A DNA stretch of 64,000 bases from Streptomyces sp. NBC_01241 (GTDB lineage Bacteria > Actinomycetota > Actinomycetes > Streptomycetales > Streptomycetaceae), in contig NZ_CP108494.1 in NCBI RefSeq assembly GCF_041435435.1, positions 6,916,501-6,980,500 of the forward strand, written 5' to 3'. Shown piece after piece: positions 1 to 10,305 of this stretch; position 1 is the stretch's first letter; each line of letters starts with the position of its first letter. The translations under genes were made by a program, and so were the position numbers. A model generated the notes under the pieces. The model was not told where the DNA came from, did not search any database, and worked only from the letters and a program-made list of their open reading frames with translations.

Positions 1-692
1 GAACAAGAACGCCTGATGATTCACGTGGCGGCGGACGTCGCCGAGAAGCGACGGGCGCGGGGGGTGCGGCTCAACTACCCCGAGACAATGGCGTTGTTGA
101 TCGTGCACGTCCTCGAGGGTGCCCGGGATGGGAAGACCGTCGCTGACCTCATGTCCTCCGGGCGGAAGGTGCTGACGCGCGAGGAGGTCATGGAGGGCGT
201 GCCCGAGATGATCGAGAACGTGCAGATGGAAGCCACGTTCCCGGACGGCACCAAGCTGGTCACCATCCACGAACCCCTCCCGGAGGCGGGCCGGGAGGAA
301 GAGCCGATCGTCTGGCCGGGGAAGGTCGACTTCTCCACCCGCGAAGGAGACGAGGTCGTGGTCTTCAACCGGCGCAACAGGGAAGCGAATCAGGTCACCA
401 CGCTGTTGGTCGAGAACCCCGAGGACCGCCCCGTCCAGGTTGGTTCCCACTACCACTTCGCCGAGGTGAACGACGGGCTGGTCTTCAACCGCAAGGAGGC
501 GTGGGGCAAGCGGCTGAACGTACCGGCCGGCAGCTCCGTACGTTTCGAGCCCGGCATCACCGAAGAGGTCGAACTCGTGCCCATCGAAGGCGAGCGTGTG
601 GTCCACGGTCTGCGCGAAAAGGTCAAGGGTCTGCCCCGGAAGGTCAAGGGGTCGCTCGACAACACCAAGGGTTCGTTCGACGCGGGGCGGGT

Positions 693-696
<4 letters not shown>
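1..696 (+). CDS. ureAB: Urease gamma-beta fusion subunit (UreAB), 5' end cut off by window
   Basis: Fused gamma and beta subunits of urease, which with UreC hydrolyses urea to ammonia and carbamate in the cytoplasm. The frame is open from base 1 (EQERLMIHVAADVAEKRRARG), so the ATG at 16 is an internal Met and the true start lies upstream. The gamma part spans roughly the first 100 residues (LNYPETMALL, EVMEGVPEMI). The beta part follows (VENPEDRPVQVGSHYHFAEVN, FEPGITEEVELV). The C-terminus is extended by a basic KVKGLPRKVKGSLDNTKGSF stretch with a repeated KVKG. The stop overlaps a possible GTG start of ureC (GTGTGA), so the two are probably translationally coupled. Separate ureA and ureB genes are the commoner arrangement; fusions are known. 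Confidence 0.93.
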
Positions 697-2687
<1,991 letters not shown>

Positions 2688-2706
2688 TGATCTCGAAGGA
2701 GCACCG

Positions 2707-3381
2707 ATGAACCGCGCCGCGCTGTTCGTCCTGGCCGACGGCCGGTTCCCCGCCGGAGGGCACGCGCACTCCGGGGGAGCCGAACCGGCCGTGGCCGCGG
2801 GCCGCATCAGGGACGCGGACTCGCTTCAGGACTTCTGCCGGGGACGGCTGCACACCGCGGGCCTGGTCGCGGCGGCACTCGCCGCCGCGGCTGCCGCCGG
2901 CCACGATCCACTGGACCTGGACGAGGCCGCCGACGCCCGCACTCCGGTGCAGGCCCTTCGGACCACCGCCCGCAAACTCGGACGGCAGATGATGCGGGCA
3001 GCTCGCGCCACCTGGCCTTCGGCCGAGCTGGACGGCCTGGCCGCGGCCAGGCCGCAGGGCGCGCACCAGCCGGTGGTGCTGGGTCTGGCCGCCCGGTCGG
3101 CCGGCCTCGCGCCGCTGGATGCCGCGTATGCGGCGGCATACGAGACCATCAGCGGGCCGGCCACGGCGACGGTTCGGCTGCTGAGCCTGGACCCGTTCCA
3201 CGCCACCGCTGTCCTCGCCCGCCTGGCCCCCGACCTCGACCGGATTGCCGCCGCAGCCGCCGCCGCTGCCGCACGCATCCATGAGGAGGGGACCGGCGCG
3301 CTGCCCGCCGCCTCAGCGCCGCTGCTCGACATCACCGCGCAGCAGCACGCCGCCTGGCCGGTACGGCTCTTCGCCTCCTGA
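2707..3381 (+). CDS. ureF: Urease accessory protein UreF
   Basis: Accessory protein that forms the UreD-UreF-UreG complex loading CO2 and nickel into UreC. The 224-residue protein is Ala-rich and helical. It has the UreF N-terminal pattern LADGRFPAGGHAHSGG and the later AHQPVVLGLAARSAG and SLDPFHATAVLARL segments. A good Shine-Dalgarno (AAGGAGCACC) precedes ATG 2707, 20 bp after ureC. UreF is weakly conserved, so the call rests on the motif plus position between ureC and ureG. Confidence 0.9.
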   Translation: MNRAALFVLADGRFPAGGHAHSGGAEPAVAAGRIRDADSLQDFCRGRLHTAGLVAAALAAAAAAGHDPLDLDEAADARTPVQALRTTARKLGRQMMRAARATWPSAELDGLAAARPQGAHQPVVLGLAARSAGLAPLDAAYAAAYETISGPATATVRLLSLDPFHATAVLARLAPDLDRIAAAAAAAAARIHEEGTGALPAASAPLLDITAQQHAAWPVRLFAS

Positions 3382-3419
3382 CCGCCCGCACCACGAGACC
3401 ACGCACGACGGGAGTTCTT

Positions 3420-4117
<698 letters not shown>

Positions 4118-4121
<4 letters not shown>

Positions 4122-4975
4122 CCCTCACCACCGAAGCAACCGTGCCGGCCACCGAGCGGGCGGCCACCACCGGGGTAAGGGCCACCGCCCGTATCGCGGC
4201 AGCCACCAGAGGCGGCACCACCACCCTGCCCGTCCTCGACGGCGACGGCCCCTTCGAACTGCGACGCCTGCGCTCACGAGGAACCGAGGCGCGCGTGTGC
4301 GTCGTCGGAGCCATGAGCGCCCCCCTCGGCGGCGACCGGCTACGCATCGAAGCCACCGCCCAGCAGGGCGCGGCACTCCACATCACCTCCGCAGCCGCAA
4401 CCCTTGCCCTGCGAGGCCCCACCCCCGAGCCCGCCACCTACGCCGTACACCTGACCGTAGAAGACAACGCGGAACTCCACTGGCTGCCCAAGCCGTTGAT
4501 CTGCGCGGCCGGCAGCAACCTGCGGCAGACCTGGACCATCGACCTCGCCCCCACCGCACGGCTCGTACTGCGCGAGGAACAAATCCTCGGACGCACGGGC
4601 GAAGCATCCGGCTGTGTGACCACCCGGCTCACCGTCCGGCGCGACGGGAGCACCCTGCTGGACCAGCAAGCCGCGTACGGGCCGGGTGCCCCCGGCTGGG
4701 ATGGCCCAGCCGTCCTCGCCGACCACCGCGCGACCGGTCAACTCCTCATCGTCGACCCGGACTTCGAGCACAATCCCCTCGAAGTCCAACTTATCGGCGA
4801 CGCGCCGGAAGACGGCCAGGCCGTACTGACACCACTCGCCGGCCCCGCCGTCCTCGTCACCGCCATCGCACCGGACGGCAACCGCCTGCGCCACCTCCTC
4901 GCCACAGCGCAGGGCACGCCCCATCGCCTCGGCCCACCCGGCAGCGCACCAAAACGGCGCCGGTCAGGAGGGTAA
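4118..4975 (+). CDS. ureD: Urease accessory protein UreD (UreH)
   Basis: Scaffold accessory protein that binds UreC with UreF and UreG during nickel-centre assembly. The 285-residue protein has the UreD-type beta-rich pattern: QGAALHITSAAATLALRG, ELHWLPKPLICAAGSNLRQ and REEQILGRTGEASGCVTTRL. It starts at ATG 4118 inside the ureG stop (ATGA), as expected for coupled expression, and is the last gene of the operon. The C-terminus is Arg/Pro-rich. Low family conservation makes position part of the evidence. Confidence 0.9.
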
Positions 4976-5051
4976 TGCACCGGCCAGAAAGGTGATCGCC
5001 TGCCTTTCCCGAACCTCGCCCCGCATAAGCCGTAGCGCCTACGTTTCACCC

Positions 5052-5262
5052 ATGAGCCAACGGCATGTGCCCCACGCCTTCCCAGCGGTCGACACCCAGC
5101 CGCAGCCGACCGAACTCGTCGAAGTTCTGAAATGCCTGGCCGCCGAGCCGTTCTATGGTGCATACAAACAGCGGCTGCGAGACCTCCTGCAGGCCCGTCC
5201 GGGCGGACGCTTCCTCGACGTGGGTGCCGGATCGGGGGAGCAGTCCGCACCGGACGCTTCAC
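5052..5262 (+). pseudogene. SAM-dependent methyltransferase, 5' remnant (interrupted by IS)
   Basis: N-terminal part of a class I methyltransferase. From ATG 5052 the frame reads MSQRHVPHAFPAVDTQ and on to the SAM-binding motif GGRFLDVGAGSG, ending around 5237. Just after the GAGSG motif the sequence changes frame. Read one frame over, the last codons before the insertion (VRTGRFT) join smoothly to YAVTFFLTSG beyond the mobile element at 6652. About 190 residues of the core are therefore missing between motif I and the C-terminus, and the IS then sits in what is left. No function expected. Confidence 0.75.
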
Positions 5263-6650
5263 AGGATTTCTCCCAGGATGCCCCGGGCTTCAGCCCGGGG
5301 AGGAATGGGTCCTTGGGGCGGAGCCGCGTAGCGGCGGAGTTCGTTGCACATCTGCTCTGACCTGCGCTTTCTTTCGTTGTCAGTGGGGGCGGCTAGGTTG
5401 GGGGTCATGACGACAGGAGCGCAGAGCGGGGAGAATGCCGGGCATGCCCGGTACACCTACCGGCTTCGTGTGTCGTCCACCGCAGGCGCCGCGCTGGAAG
5501 CGGAGTGGGCGCGGTGCCGGTGGATTTGGAACGAGAGTTGCGCCCGGTCGAAGAAGGCCCATGCCGAGGATGAGAAGTGCGGCCCGGCCGGGCTGGACAA
5601 GATGCTGACCGAGGCCCGGACCGCGATGTCCTGGCTGCGTGAGGGCAGCAGCGTTCCGCAGCAGCAGTTGATCCGCGACTTCGGCAAGTCCCGGGCCAAG
5701 GCGCTCAACGACATCAAGGCCCGGTTGCCGATGCGACAGCGTGCCGGGATGCCGAAGTACAAGAAGAAGCACGAGACGGACCCCACGCTCAACTACACGC
5801 GGCGCGGCTTCCGGTTGAAGGACGGTCGCCTGCACCTGGCCGGGGGTATCAGCTTGACCGTGGTGTGGTCGCGCGATCTGCCCGAGCCGCCGTCGTCGGT
5901 GCGCGTGTACCGGGACAGCCTCGGGCATTGGTACGCCAGTTTCGTCGTCCCCACCGCCACCGAGGTGCTGCCCTCCACAGGTGCGGTGATCGGGATCGAC
6001 TGGGGCGTGAAGGAGACGGCCACCACCACGTCCGATGACCATGACCTGCCCCACGCCGAGTACGGCAAGAAAGCCGCCGGCGGCCTCGCGCGCTACCAGC
6101 GGATGATGGCCCGACGCCGCGCGCCCCGGGGCAAGGCCCAGTCGAAGGGCTACCGCAAGGCGCAGCGGCAGGCCGCCAAGCTGCACAAGAAGGTGGCCCG
6201 GCAGCGGCAGGACACTGCCCGCAAGTGGGCCAAGGCCGTGGTCCGCGACCACGACGCGCTGGCGGTCGAGGACTTCAAGCCGAAATTCCTCGCCAAGTCC
6301 ACCATGGCACGAAAGGCCGCCGACGCCGCGATCGGCGCGACCAAGACGGCCCTGATCGAAATGGGCCGCAAGCACGGTCGGCCCGTGCACCTTGTCCACC
6401 CCGCGCACACCACCATGGACTGCGCGCAGTGCGGAGCGAGAACCAAGCACGCACTACCTCTCTCAGAACGAACCTACTCGTGCACCGCGTGCGGAGCCGT
6501 ATCCCCCAGGGACAAGAACTCCGCACGCGTGATGTTCGTCCGGGCTGGTCTCAACCCGGCTGGTGCTGATCGTGTAAGAGCTGACGGACCGCCGGTCCGC
6601 AGCCAACGTGAGCCAGGAATCCCCTCCTTTTAGGGAGGGGAGGATGTCAA
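5263..6650 (+). mobile_element. TnpB-only IS200/IS605-family (IS1341-type) element
   Basis: The left end carries a subterminal hairpin GCCCCGGGCTTCAGCCCGGGG at about 5279-5299. The right end carries CCCCTCCTTTTAGGGAGGGG at about 6621-6640, and the element finishes with TCAA (6647-6650). The left flank is TTCAC (5258-5262). There are no terminal inverted repeats and no target duplication, as usual for this family. Joining the flanks gives TTCAC-CTACGCC, which reads through the methyltransferase C-terminus in frame and supports these exact boundaries. Only tnpB is present; a TnpA (Y1) transposase would have to act in trans. Confidence 0.85.
5407..6633 (+). CDS. tnpB: RNA-guided nuclease TnpB (IS200/IS605 family)
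   Basis: RuvC-type nuclease of the family ancestral to Cas12, which uses an RNA from the element's right end to cut the empty donor site. From ATG 5407 (408 residues) the RuvC triad is intact: D198 in VIGIDWGVKE, E288 in ALAVEDFKPKF and D369 in SPRDKNSARV. The zinc-ribbon cysteines C339, C342, C359 and C362 are present. The N-terminal half (WARCRWIWNESCARSKK, MPKYKKKHE) matches the family's WED/REC-like region. The stop codon TAG lies inside the right-end hairpin, as often seen. The start is uncertain, since the frame stays open upstream to 5344. Confidence 0.93.
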   Translation: MTTGAQSGENAGHARYTYRLRVSSTAGAALEAEWARCRWIWNESCARSKKAHAEDEKCGPAGLDKMLTEARTAMSWLREGSSVPQQQLIRDFGKSRAKALNDIKARLPMRQRAGMPKYKKKHETDPTLNYTRRGFRLKDGRLHLAGGISLTVVWSRDLPEPPSSVRVYRDSLGHWYASFVVPTATEVLPSTGAVIGIDWGVKETATTTSDDHDLPHAEYGKKAAGGLARYQRMMARRRAPRGKAQSKGYRKAQRQAAKLHKKVARQRQDTARKWAKAVVRDHDALAVEDFKPKFLAKSTMARKAADAAIGATKTALIEMGRKHGRPVHLVHPAHTTMDCAQCGARTKHALPLSERTYSCTACGAVSPRDKNSARVMFVRAGLNPAGADRVRADGPPVRSQREPGIPSF

Positions 6651-6666
6651 CTACGCCGTGACCTTC
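6480..6666 (+). ncRNA. Predicted TnpB guide RNA (omega/reRNA) with guide from the flank
   Basis: By analogy with ISDra2, the 3' end of tnpB and the right end through 6650 would form the scaffold, and the first roughly 16-20 nt of flank (from 6651, CTACGCCGTGACCTTC) the guide. The right-end hairpin at 6621-6640 is directly visible. The 5' boundary is a guess, and no transcription evidence is available. Confidence 0.45.
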
Positions 6667-6717
6667 TTCCTGACATCAGGGACGCTGCCGGCTTCCGGTG
6701 CTGGGGCCTCTCGCTGA
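6651..6717 (+). pseudogene. SAM-dependent methyltransferase, 3' remnant
   Basis: From 6652 the sequence reads YAVTFFLTSGTLPASGAGASR and stops at 6715-6717. This resembles the hydrophobic C-terminal beta strand of class I methyltransferases. Together with the codons left of the element (RTGRFT at 5246-5262) it restores one frame across the insertion. It is the tail of the gene whose head is at 5052-5262. Confidence 0.65.
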
Positions 6718-6854
6718 CGGGGACGTGATCCCTCGGTGGACCCGACGGTGAATCAGGTGCGTTATGTTGCGGGTGTGTTGGGCCTCACTCAACACTCCAG
6801 CACCACGCATTTGGCTAGGCCGGTCCATCGTCACGAGCGTAGGAGGGGGCCTTT

Positions 6855-7694
6855 ATGCCCGAGTTGGAACTCTCGGCGGGAACCATCGACTACCAGGACT
6901 CCGGCGGTGACGGCCCCGTGGTCGTCCTGCTGCACGGCGTCGCCATGGACGGTTCGCTCTGGCGCCACGTCGTCGCCGGGCTCCAGGACGACTTCCGCTG
7001 CGTCGTCCCGACCCTCCCGCTCGGCGGCCACCGCCAACCGATGCACCCGGACGCCGACCTGTCGATCCTCGGCGTCGCCCGGCTGGTGGACGAGTTCCTC
7101 GAACGGCTCGACCTGAGCGATGTCACGCTGGTGCTCAACGACTGGGGCGGCGCACAGAGCCTTGTCGCCGACGGCCGCGCGGCCCGCATCGGCCGGCTCG
7201 TCATCACCTCCTGCGAGGCCTTCGGTAACTACCCGCCCGGCCTGCCCGGCAGCAACCTGGTCACCTCCGCCAGGCTGCCCGGCGGCCTGGCTCTGGCGTT
7301 CAACCTGCTCCGCCTGAAGCCCATGCGCCGACTTCCGGTGACCTGGGGCTGGATGGCCAAGCGGCCCGTGCCGCCAGAGATCATGGATGCCTGGTTCCGG
7401 CCCGTGGTCAGCTCCGCCGGGGTGCGCCGCGACCTGCGCAAGTACGTCCTCAGCACCCCGCCGAAGGCCGAGCTGCTCGCCTGGTCCGAGGCGCTTCGCA
7501 CCTTCGACCGCCCCGCCCTTGTCGCCTGGGCCGCCGAGGACCGCGTGATGCCCCTCTCCCACGGACGCCGCCTGGCCGAACTGCTGCCACGGGCCGAGCT
7601 CGTCGAGATCGCCGACAGCTACACGCTCATCCCGGAGGACCAGCCCACCGTCCTCACCGCCCACCTGCGGAACTTCCTCGACGGCCGGTCGTGA
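6855..7694 (+). CDS. Alpha/beta hydrolase, haloalkane-dehalogenase-like
   Basis: Alpha/beta-fold hydrolase of 279 residues. The oxyanion HG motif is in VVLLHGVAMDGSLW near residue 27. The nucleophile elbow is VLNDWGGAQ, with Asp rather than Ser as in haloalkane dehalogenases and some epoxide hydrolases. The region where the catalytic His is expected reads IADSYTLIPEDQP, with no His visible there. Start ATG 6855 has a strong Shine-Dalgarno (AGGAGGGGGCC). Substrate unknown; it could act on an ester, epoxide or halide, or be a non-classical hydrolase. Confidence 0.85.
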   Translation: MPELELSAGTIDYQDSGGDGPVVVLLHGVAMDGSLWRHVVAGLQDDFRCVVPTLPLGGHRQPMHPDADLSILGVARLVDEFLERLDLSDVTLVLNDWGGAQSLVADGRAARIGRLVITSCEAFGNYPPGLPGSNLVTSARLPGGLALAFNLLRLKPMRRLPVTWGWMAKRPVPPEIMDAWFRPVVSSAGVRRDLRKYVLSTPPKAELLAWSEALRTFDRPALVAWAAEDRVMPLSHGRRLAELLPRAELVEIADSYTLIPEDQPTVLTAHLRNFLDGRS

Positions 7695-7733
7695 AACACG
7701 CCGATGTGCGCGCAACGCATGCGGCTCCGCCGC

Positions 7734-7925
7734 TCAGGACCGCTCGTCCCAGACCATGTCGAAGGCGCGCTCGGAGATCACGTACCCGAGGTGTTCGAAG
7801 GCCCTCTCCATCGGGACGTTGCCGAGATCGGTCGCTGCCCGGATCCGTTCCACACCGTCCCGCGCCGCCGGCACCCCGGCCCCCTCTCGGCGAGGGTGTC
7901 GTCGATGTATCCGTGGCCGCGCCTC
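7734..7925 (-). pseudogene. GNAT acetyltransferase remnant with frameshift
   Basis: On the minus strand the sequence GHGYIDDTLAERG (about 7884-7917) reads in one frame. The continuation DGVERIRAATDLGNVPMERA and then FEHLGYVISERAFDMVW to the stop at 7734 reads in another. Together they match the C-terminal half of a GNAT N-acetyltransferase. The shift lies around 7865-7885. No convincing N-terminal half is visible toward 8128. The stretch 7695-8128 holds no other gene I can support. Confidence 0.6.
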
Positions 7926-8092
7926 GCGGGCGCTGAGCCCGGACGCCAGACCGGCCCGGCCGTGCGCGTCGAGGGTGCTGCGTTCGCCGGGAGGCCGGCG
8001 GCGCAGACAGTACAACGTCCGCCCGGCAGCCGCCCCGGAATTCCGCAGCCGGTGTTCCGCGCAGGTCAGGAGGGCGGATAGCCGGGTTCTTC

Positions 8093-8121
8093 TGGACACT
8101 CCGGGGCGGTCGGCCGACAAT
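8093..8121 (+). promoter_or_regulatory. Candidate promoter for leaderless mRNA of the FHA gene
   Basis: TGGACA (8093-8098), 17 bp spacing, then GACAAT (8116-8121). The GTG start is only 7 nt further on and there is no Shine-Dalgarno, so a leaderless transcript is likely. Confidence 0.5.
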
Positions 8122-8128
8122 TGACCGC

Positions 8129-8698
8129 GTGACGTCCCCCTTCGAGTTCCACACGTACCCCGCGCGGCTGTCCGACGCCCAGCGCGACCGTGTTCTCGGC
8201 GTGCTCAGAGACGGTGCGGCACAGGGCAAGCTGTCCCACGACACCTTCATGCGGCGCATGGAACTGGCCCTCACCGCCCGGCGATCGGAGGAGCTGGCCG
8301 CGCTCACCGCCGACCTGGAGAGCGAAGGCCGCTGGTCACGGCGGGTACTCCGGGTCGTGAGCGGGGTGTCCGGTTTTCCCGGCCGGGTACGCCGGGTCTG
8401 GCAGACCGAACGGCTCCCGAAGCTCCTGCTCCCCGCCCCCAGCCCGTACCCCCTGCTGATCGGCCGCGACCCGGGCAACGGCCTGCGGCTCAACCACGAG
8501 ACCGTCTCCCGGCTCCACGCGGAACTCACCGTGCAGGGAGGCCGATGGCTGCTGCGCGACCTCGGCTCGACCAACGGCACCTGTGTCAACGGGCAGCGGG
8601 TCATCGGCACGGTCCCCGTCCGTGAGGGGGACCAGGTGAGCTTCGGCCGCATGAGTTTCCGGCTCTCCGCGCCCGTCCTCGGCCCCCCTCCCCGATAG
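8129..8698 (+). CDS. DUF1707 and FHA domain protein
   Basis: A 189-residue actinobacterial protein. It has an N-terminal DUF1707 domain (residues about 10-60: ARLSDAQRDRVLGVLRDGAA and the FMRRMELALTARRSEEL stretch) and a C-terminal forkhead-associated domain (about 95-180: LIGRDPGNGLRL, SRLHAEL, LRDLGSTNGTCVNG). FHA domains bind phosphothreonine peptides, so a role reading Ser/Thr kinase signals is likely. No transmembrane segment or signal peptide is evident. The start is GTG 8129. Confidence 0.9.
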   Translation: MTSPFEFHTYPARLSDAQRDRVLGVLRDGAAQGKLSHDTFMRRMELALTARRSEELAALTADLESEGRWSRRVLRVVSGVSGFPGRVRRVWQTERLPKLLLPAPSPYPLLIGRDPGNGLRLNHETVSRLHAELTVQGGRWLLRDLGSTNGTCVNGQRVIGTVPVREGDQVSFGRMSFRLSAPVLGPPPR

Positions 8699-8733
8699 CC
8701 GACCCGGCCCAAGGACCTGACCCTTCGTCCGGA

Positions 8734-10161
8734 TCAGGACTGCTGGTGGAGACCGCGTCCGGCGAGAGTGAGGAAGGCCTCGCCGACCGCCTCGGAGAGC
8801 GTCGGATGCGCGTGGATGTGAAGCGCCACATCGGCGGGTTCGGCGTCCCATCCGACGATCAGCTGGCTCTCGGCGATCATCTCGGAGACATGCGGGCCGA
8901 CGAGATGCACCCCGAGCACCCGGCCACCCCGCTCGGCGACGACCTTCACCATGCCGCCCTGCCCGTGGACCATGCCCTTGGCCACGGCGGTCAGTGGCAT
9001 GGTGTTGACCTCGACATCGTGCCCGGCGTCTCGGGCCTGTGCCTCGGTCAGGCCCACCGCCGCGGTCTGCGGGGACGAGTACGTGACCCGGGGGACGGCC
9101 GCGTAGTCCACCGCAGGTGAGCGCAGACCGGCCAGCGTCTCGGCGGCCAGCAACCCCTCGGCGAAGGACGCGTGAGCCAGACCCGGTGACGGCGGCGGCA
9201 GCAGATCACCCACCACGTGCAGGCCCGGCACGGACGTTTCGAGACGGGACCAGTCGGCGGGCGCCACATGGCCGCGGTCGTCGGCGGTCAGACCGGCCGC
9301 GGCGAGACCGAGCCCGTCCGTCACCGGGGCACGCCCCACCGCGACGAGCAGCCGTTCGGCCCGCACCGTGCGGGTCTCGCCGCGCGAGGTGCGCACGGTC
9401 GTCACGACCTCGTCGTCCCCCACGGCCGCGTCCAACAGCCTTGCTCCGGCGAGCACATCGATGCCGCGTCTCTTCAGACCGCGGGTCAGATGACGCGACA
9501 CATCGGCATCCTCCAGCGGCACGAGCCGGTCGGCGGCCTCGACGAGGGTGACGTCCGCGCCCATCGACCGGTGGAACGAGGCGTACTCGACCCCGATCGC
9601 CCCGCCGCCCAGCACCAGGACGGACCGCGGCAGCCCCGGCGCGAACAACGCGTCGTCACTGGTGACCACACGGCGCCCGTCTGCGGTCAGACCCGGCAGC
9701 ACGCGCGGCCGGGACCCGGTCGCGAGGACAATGCCGCGCCGTGCGACAACCTCCCCGTAACCGCTGATCCGCGCACTGCGAGGACCGGTCAACTCGGCGC
9801 TTCCGTAGGCCACTTCGACTGCGGCATGCGCGAGGTGGCCCGCCACGCCGCGATGATTGCGCGCCACGATGTCGTCCCTCGTCGCGGCCAGCGCCGGCCA
9901 GTCCACCGATTCCACGGCCGCCCGCACGCCCCACCGCTCCCTGGCCTCCGCGATGCCGTCCACGAGTTCGGCGGCGTGCAGCATCGCCTTGCTGGGGATG
10001 CAGCCGCGATGCAGGCAGGTGCCGCCGACCTTGTCGCGCTCCGCGAGCAGCACCTTCAGACCGAGGGACGCGGCCCGCAGGGCGGTGGAGTACCCGCCGG
10101 TGCCACCGCCGATCACCAGCACGTCGGTCTCGTTCTCATTCAATTCCCTGGCCCGAGTCAT
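8734..10161 (-). CDS. lpdA: Dihydrolipoyl dehydrogenase-like flavoprotein
   Basis: Class I pyridine nucleotide-disulfide oxidoreductase, most like dihydrolipoyl dehydrogenase (E3). It has the FAD Rossmann motif DVLVIGGGTGGYSTA, the redox disulfide GGTCLHRGCIPSK, the NAD motif VLVLGGGAIGVEYA, a second FAD-binding stretch (VPGLHVVGDLL) and the dimer-interface catalytic His-Glu (HIHAHPTLSEAVGEA). No E1 or E2 genes lie nearby, so it may serve a complex encoded elsewhere or be a related reductase. Met at 10161 is preferred; an in-frame Met at 10203 would overlap the promoter. It is divergent from a LysR gene 144 bp away, which may control it. Confidence 0.9.
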   Translation of the reverse strand: MTRARELNENETDVLVIGGGTGGYSTALRAASLGLKVLLAERDKVGGTCLHRGCIPSKAMLHAAELVDGIAEARERWGVRAAVESVDWPALAATRDDIVARNHRGVAGHLAHAAVEVAYGSAELTGPRSARISGYGEVVARRGIVLATGSRPRVLPGLTADGRRVVTSDDALFAPGLPRSVLVLGGGAIGVEYASFHRSMGADVTLVEAADRLVPLEDADVSRHLTRGLKRRGIDVLAGARLLDAAVGDDEVVTTVRTSRGETRTVRAERLLVAVGRAPVTDGLGLAAAGLTADDRGHVAPADWSRLETSVPGLHVVGDLLPPPSPGLAHASFAEGLLAAETLAGLRSPAVDYAAVPRVTYSSPQTAAVGLTEAQARDAGHDVEVNTMPLTAVAKGMVHGQGGMVKVVAERGGRVLGVHLVGPHVSEMIAESQLIVGWDAEPADVALHIHAHPTLSEAVGEAFLTLAGRGLHQQS

Positions 10162-10305
10162 GGCCACAGCCTCCGCCCGCTCCTTGCCATGCGTCCAAGA
10201 CAATGTTTCTTTGGATCCGATGCACAGCCTTTATGGGTTGGGTATGGGCACGGGTATGGGCGCGGACCGCTGGACGCGGTCCACCAGAAGGGCGGGGAGC
10301 GCGCG
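10162..10305. promoter_or_regulatory. Divergent lpdA/LysR intergenic region with 10-bp direct repeat
   Basis: Contains two direct copies of GGGTATGGGC (10240-10249 and 10252-10261) spaced by 2 bp, 45 bp before the LysR start. They are candidates for a regulator contact site, although the region also has the lower GC expected of promoters. No clear T-N11-A LysR box was identified. Confidence 0.4.
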
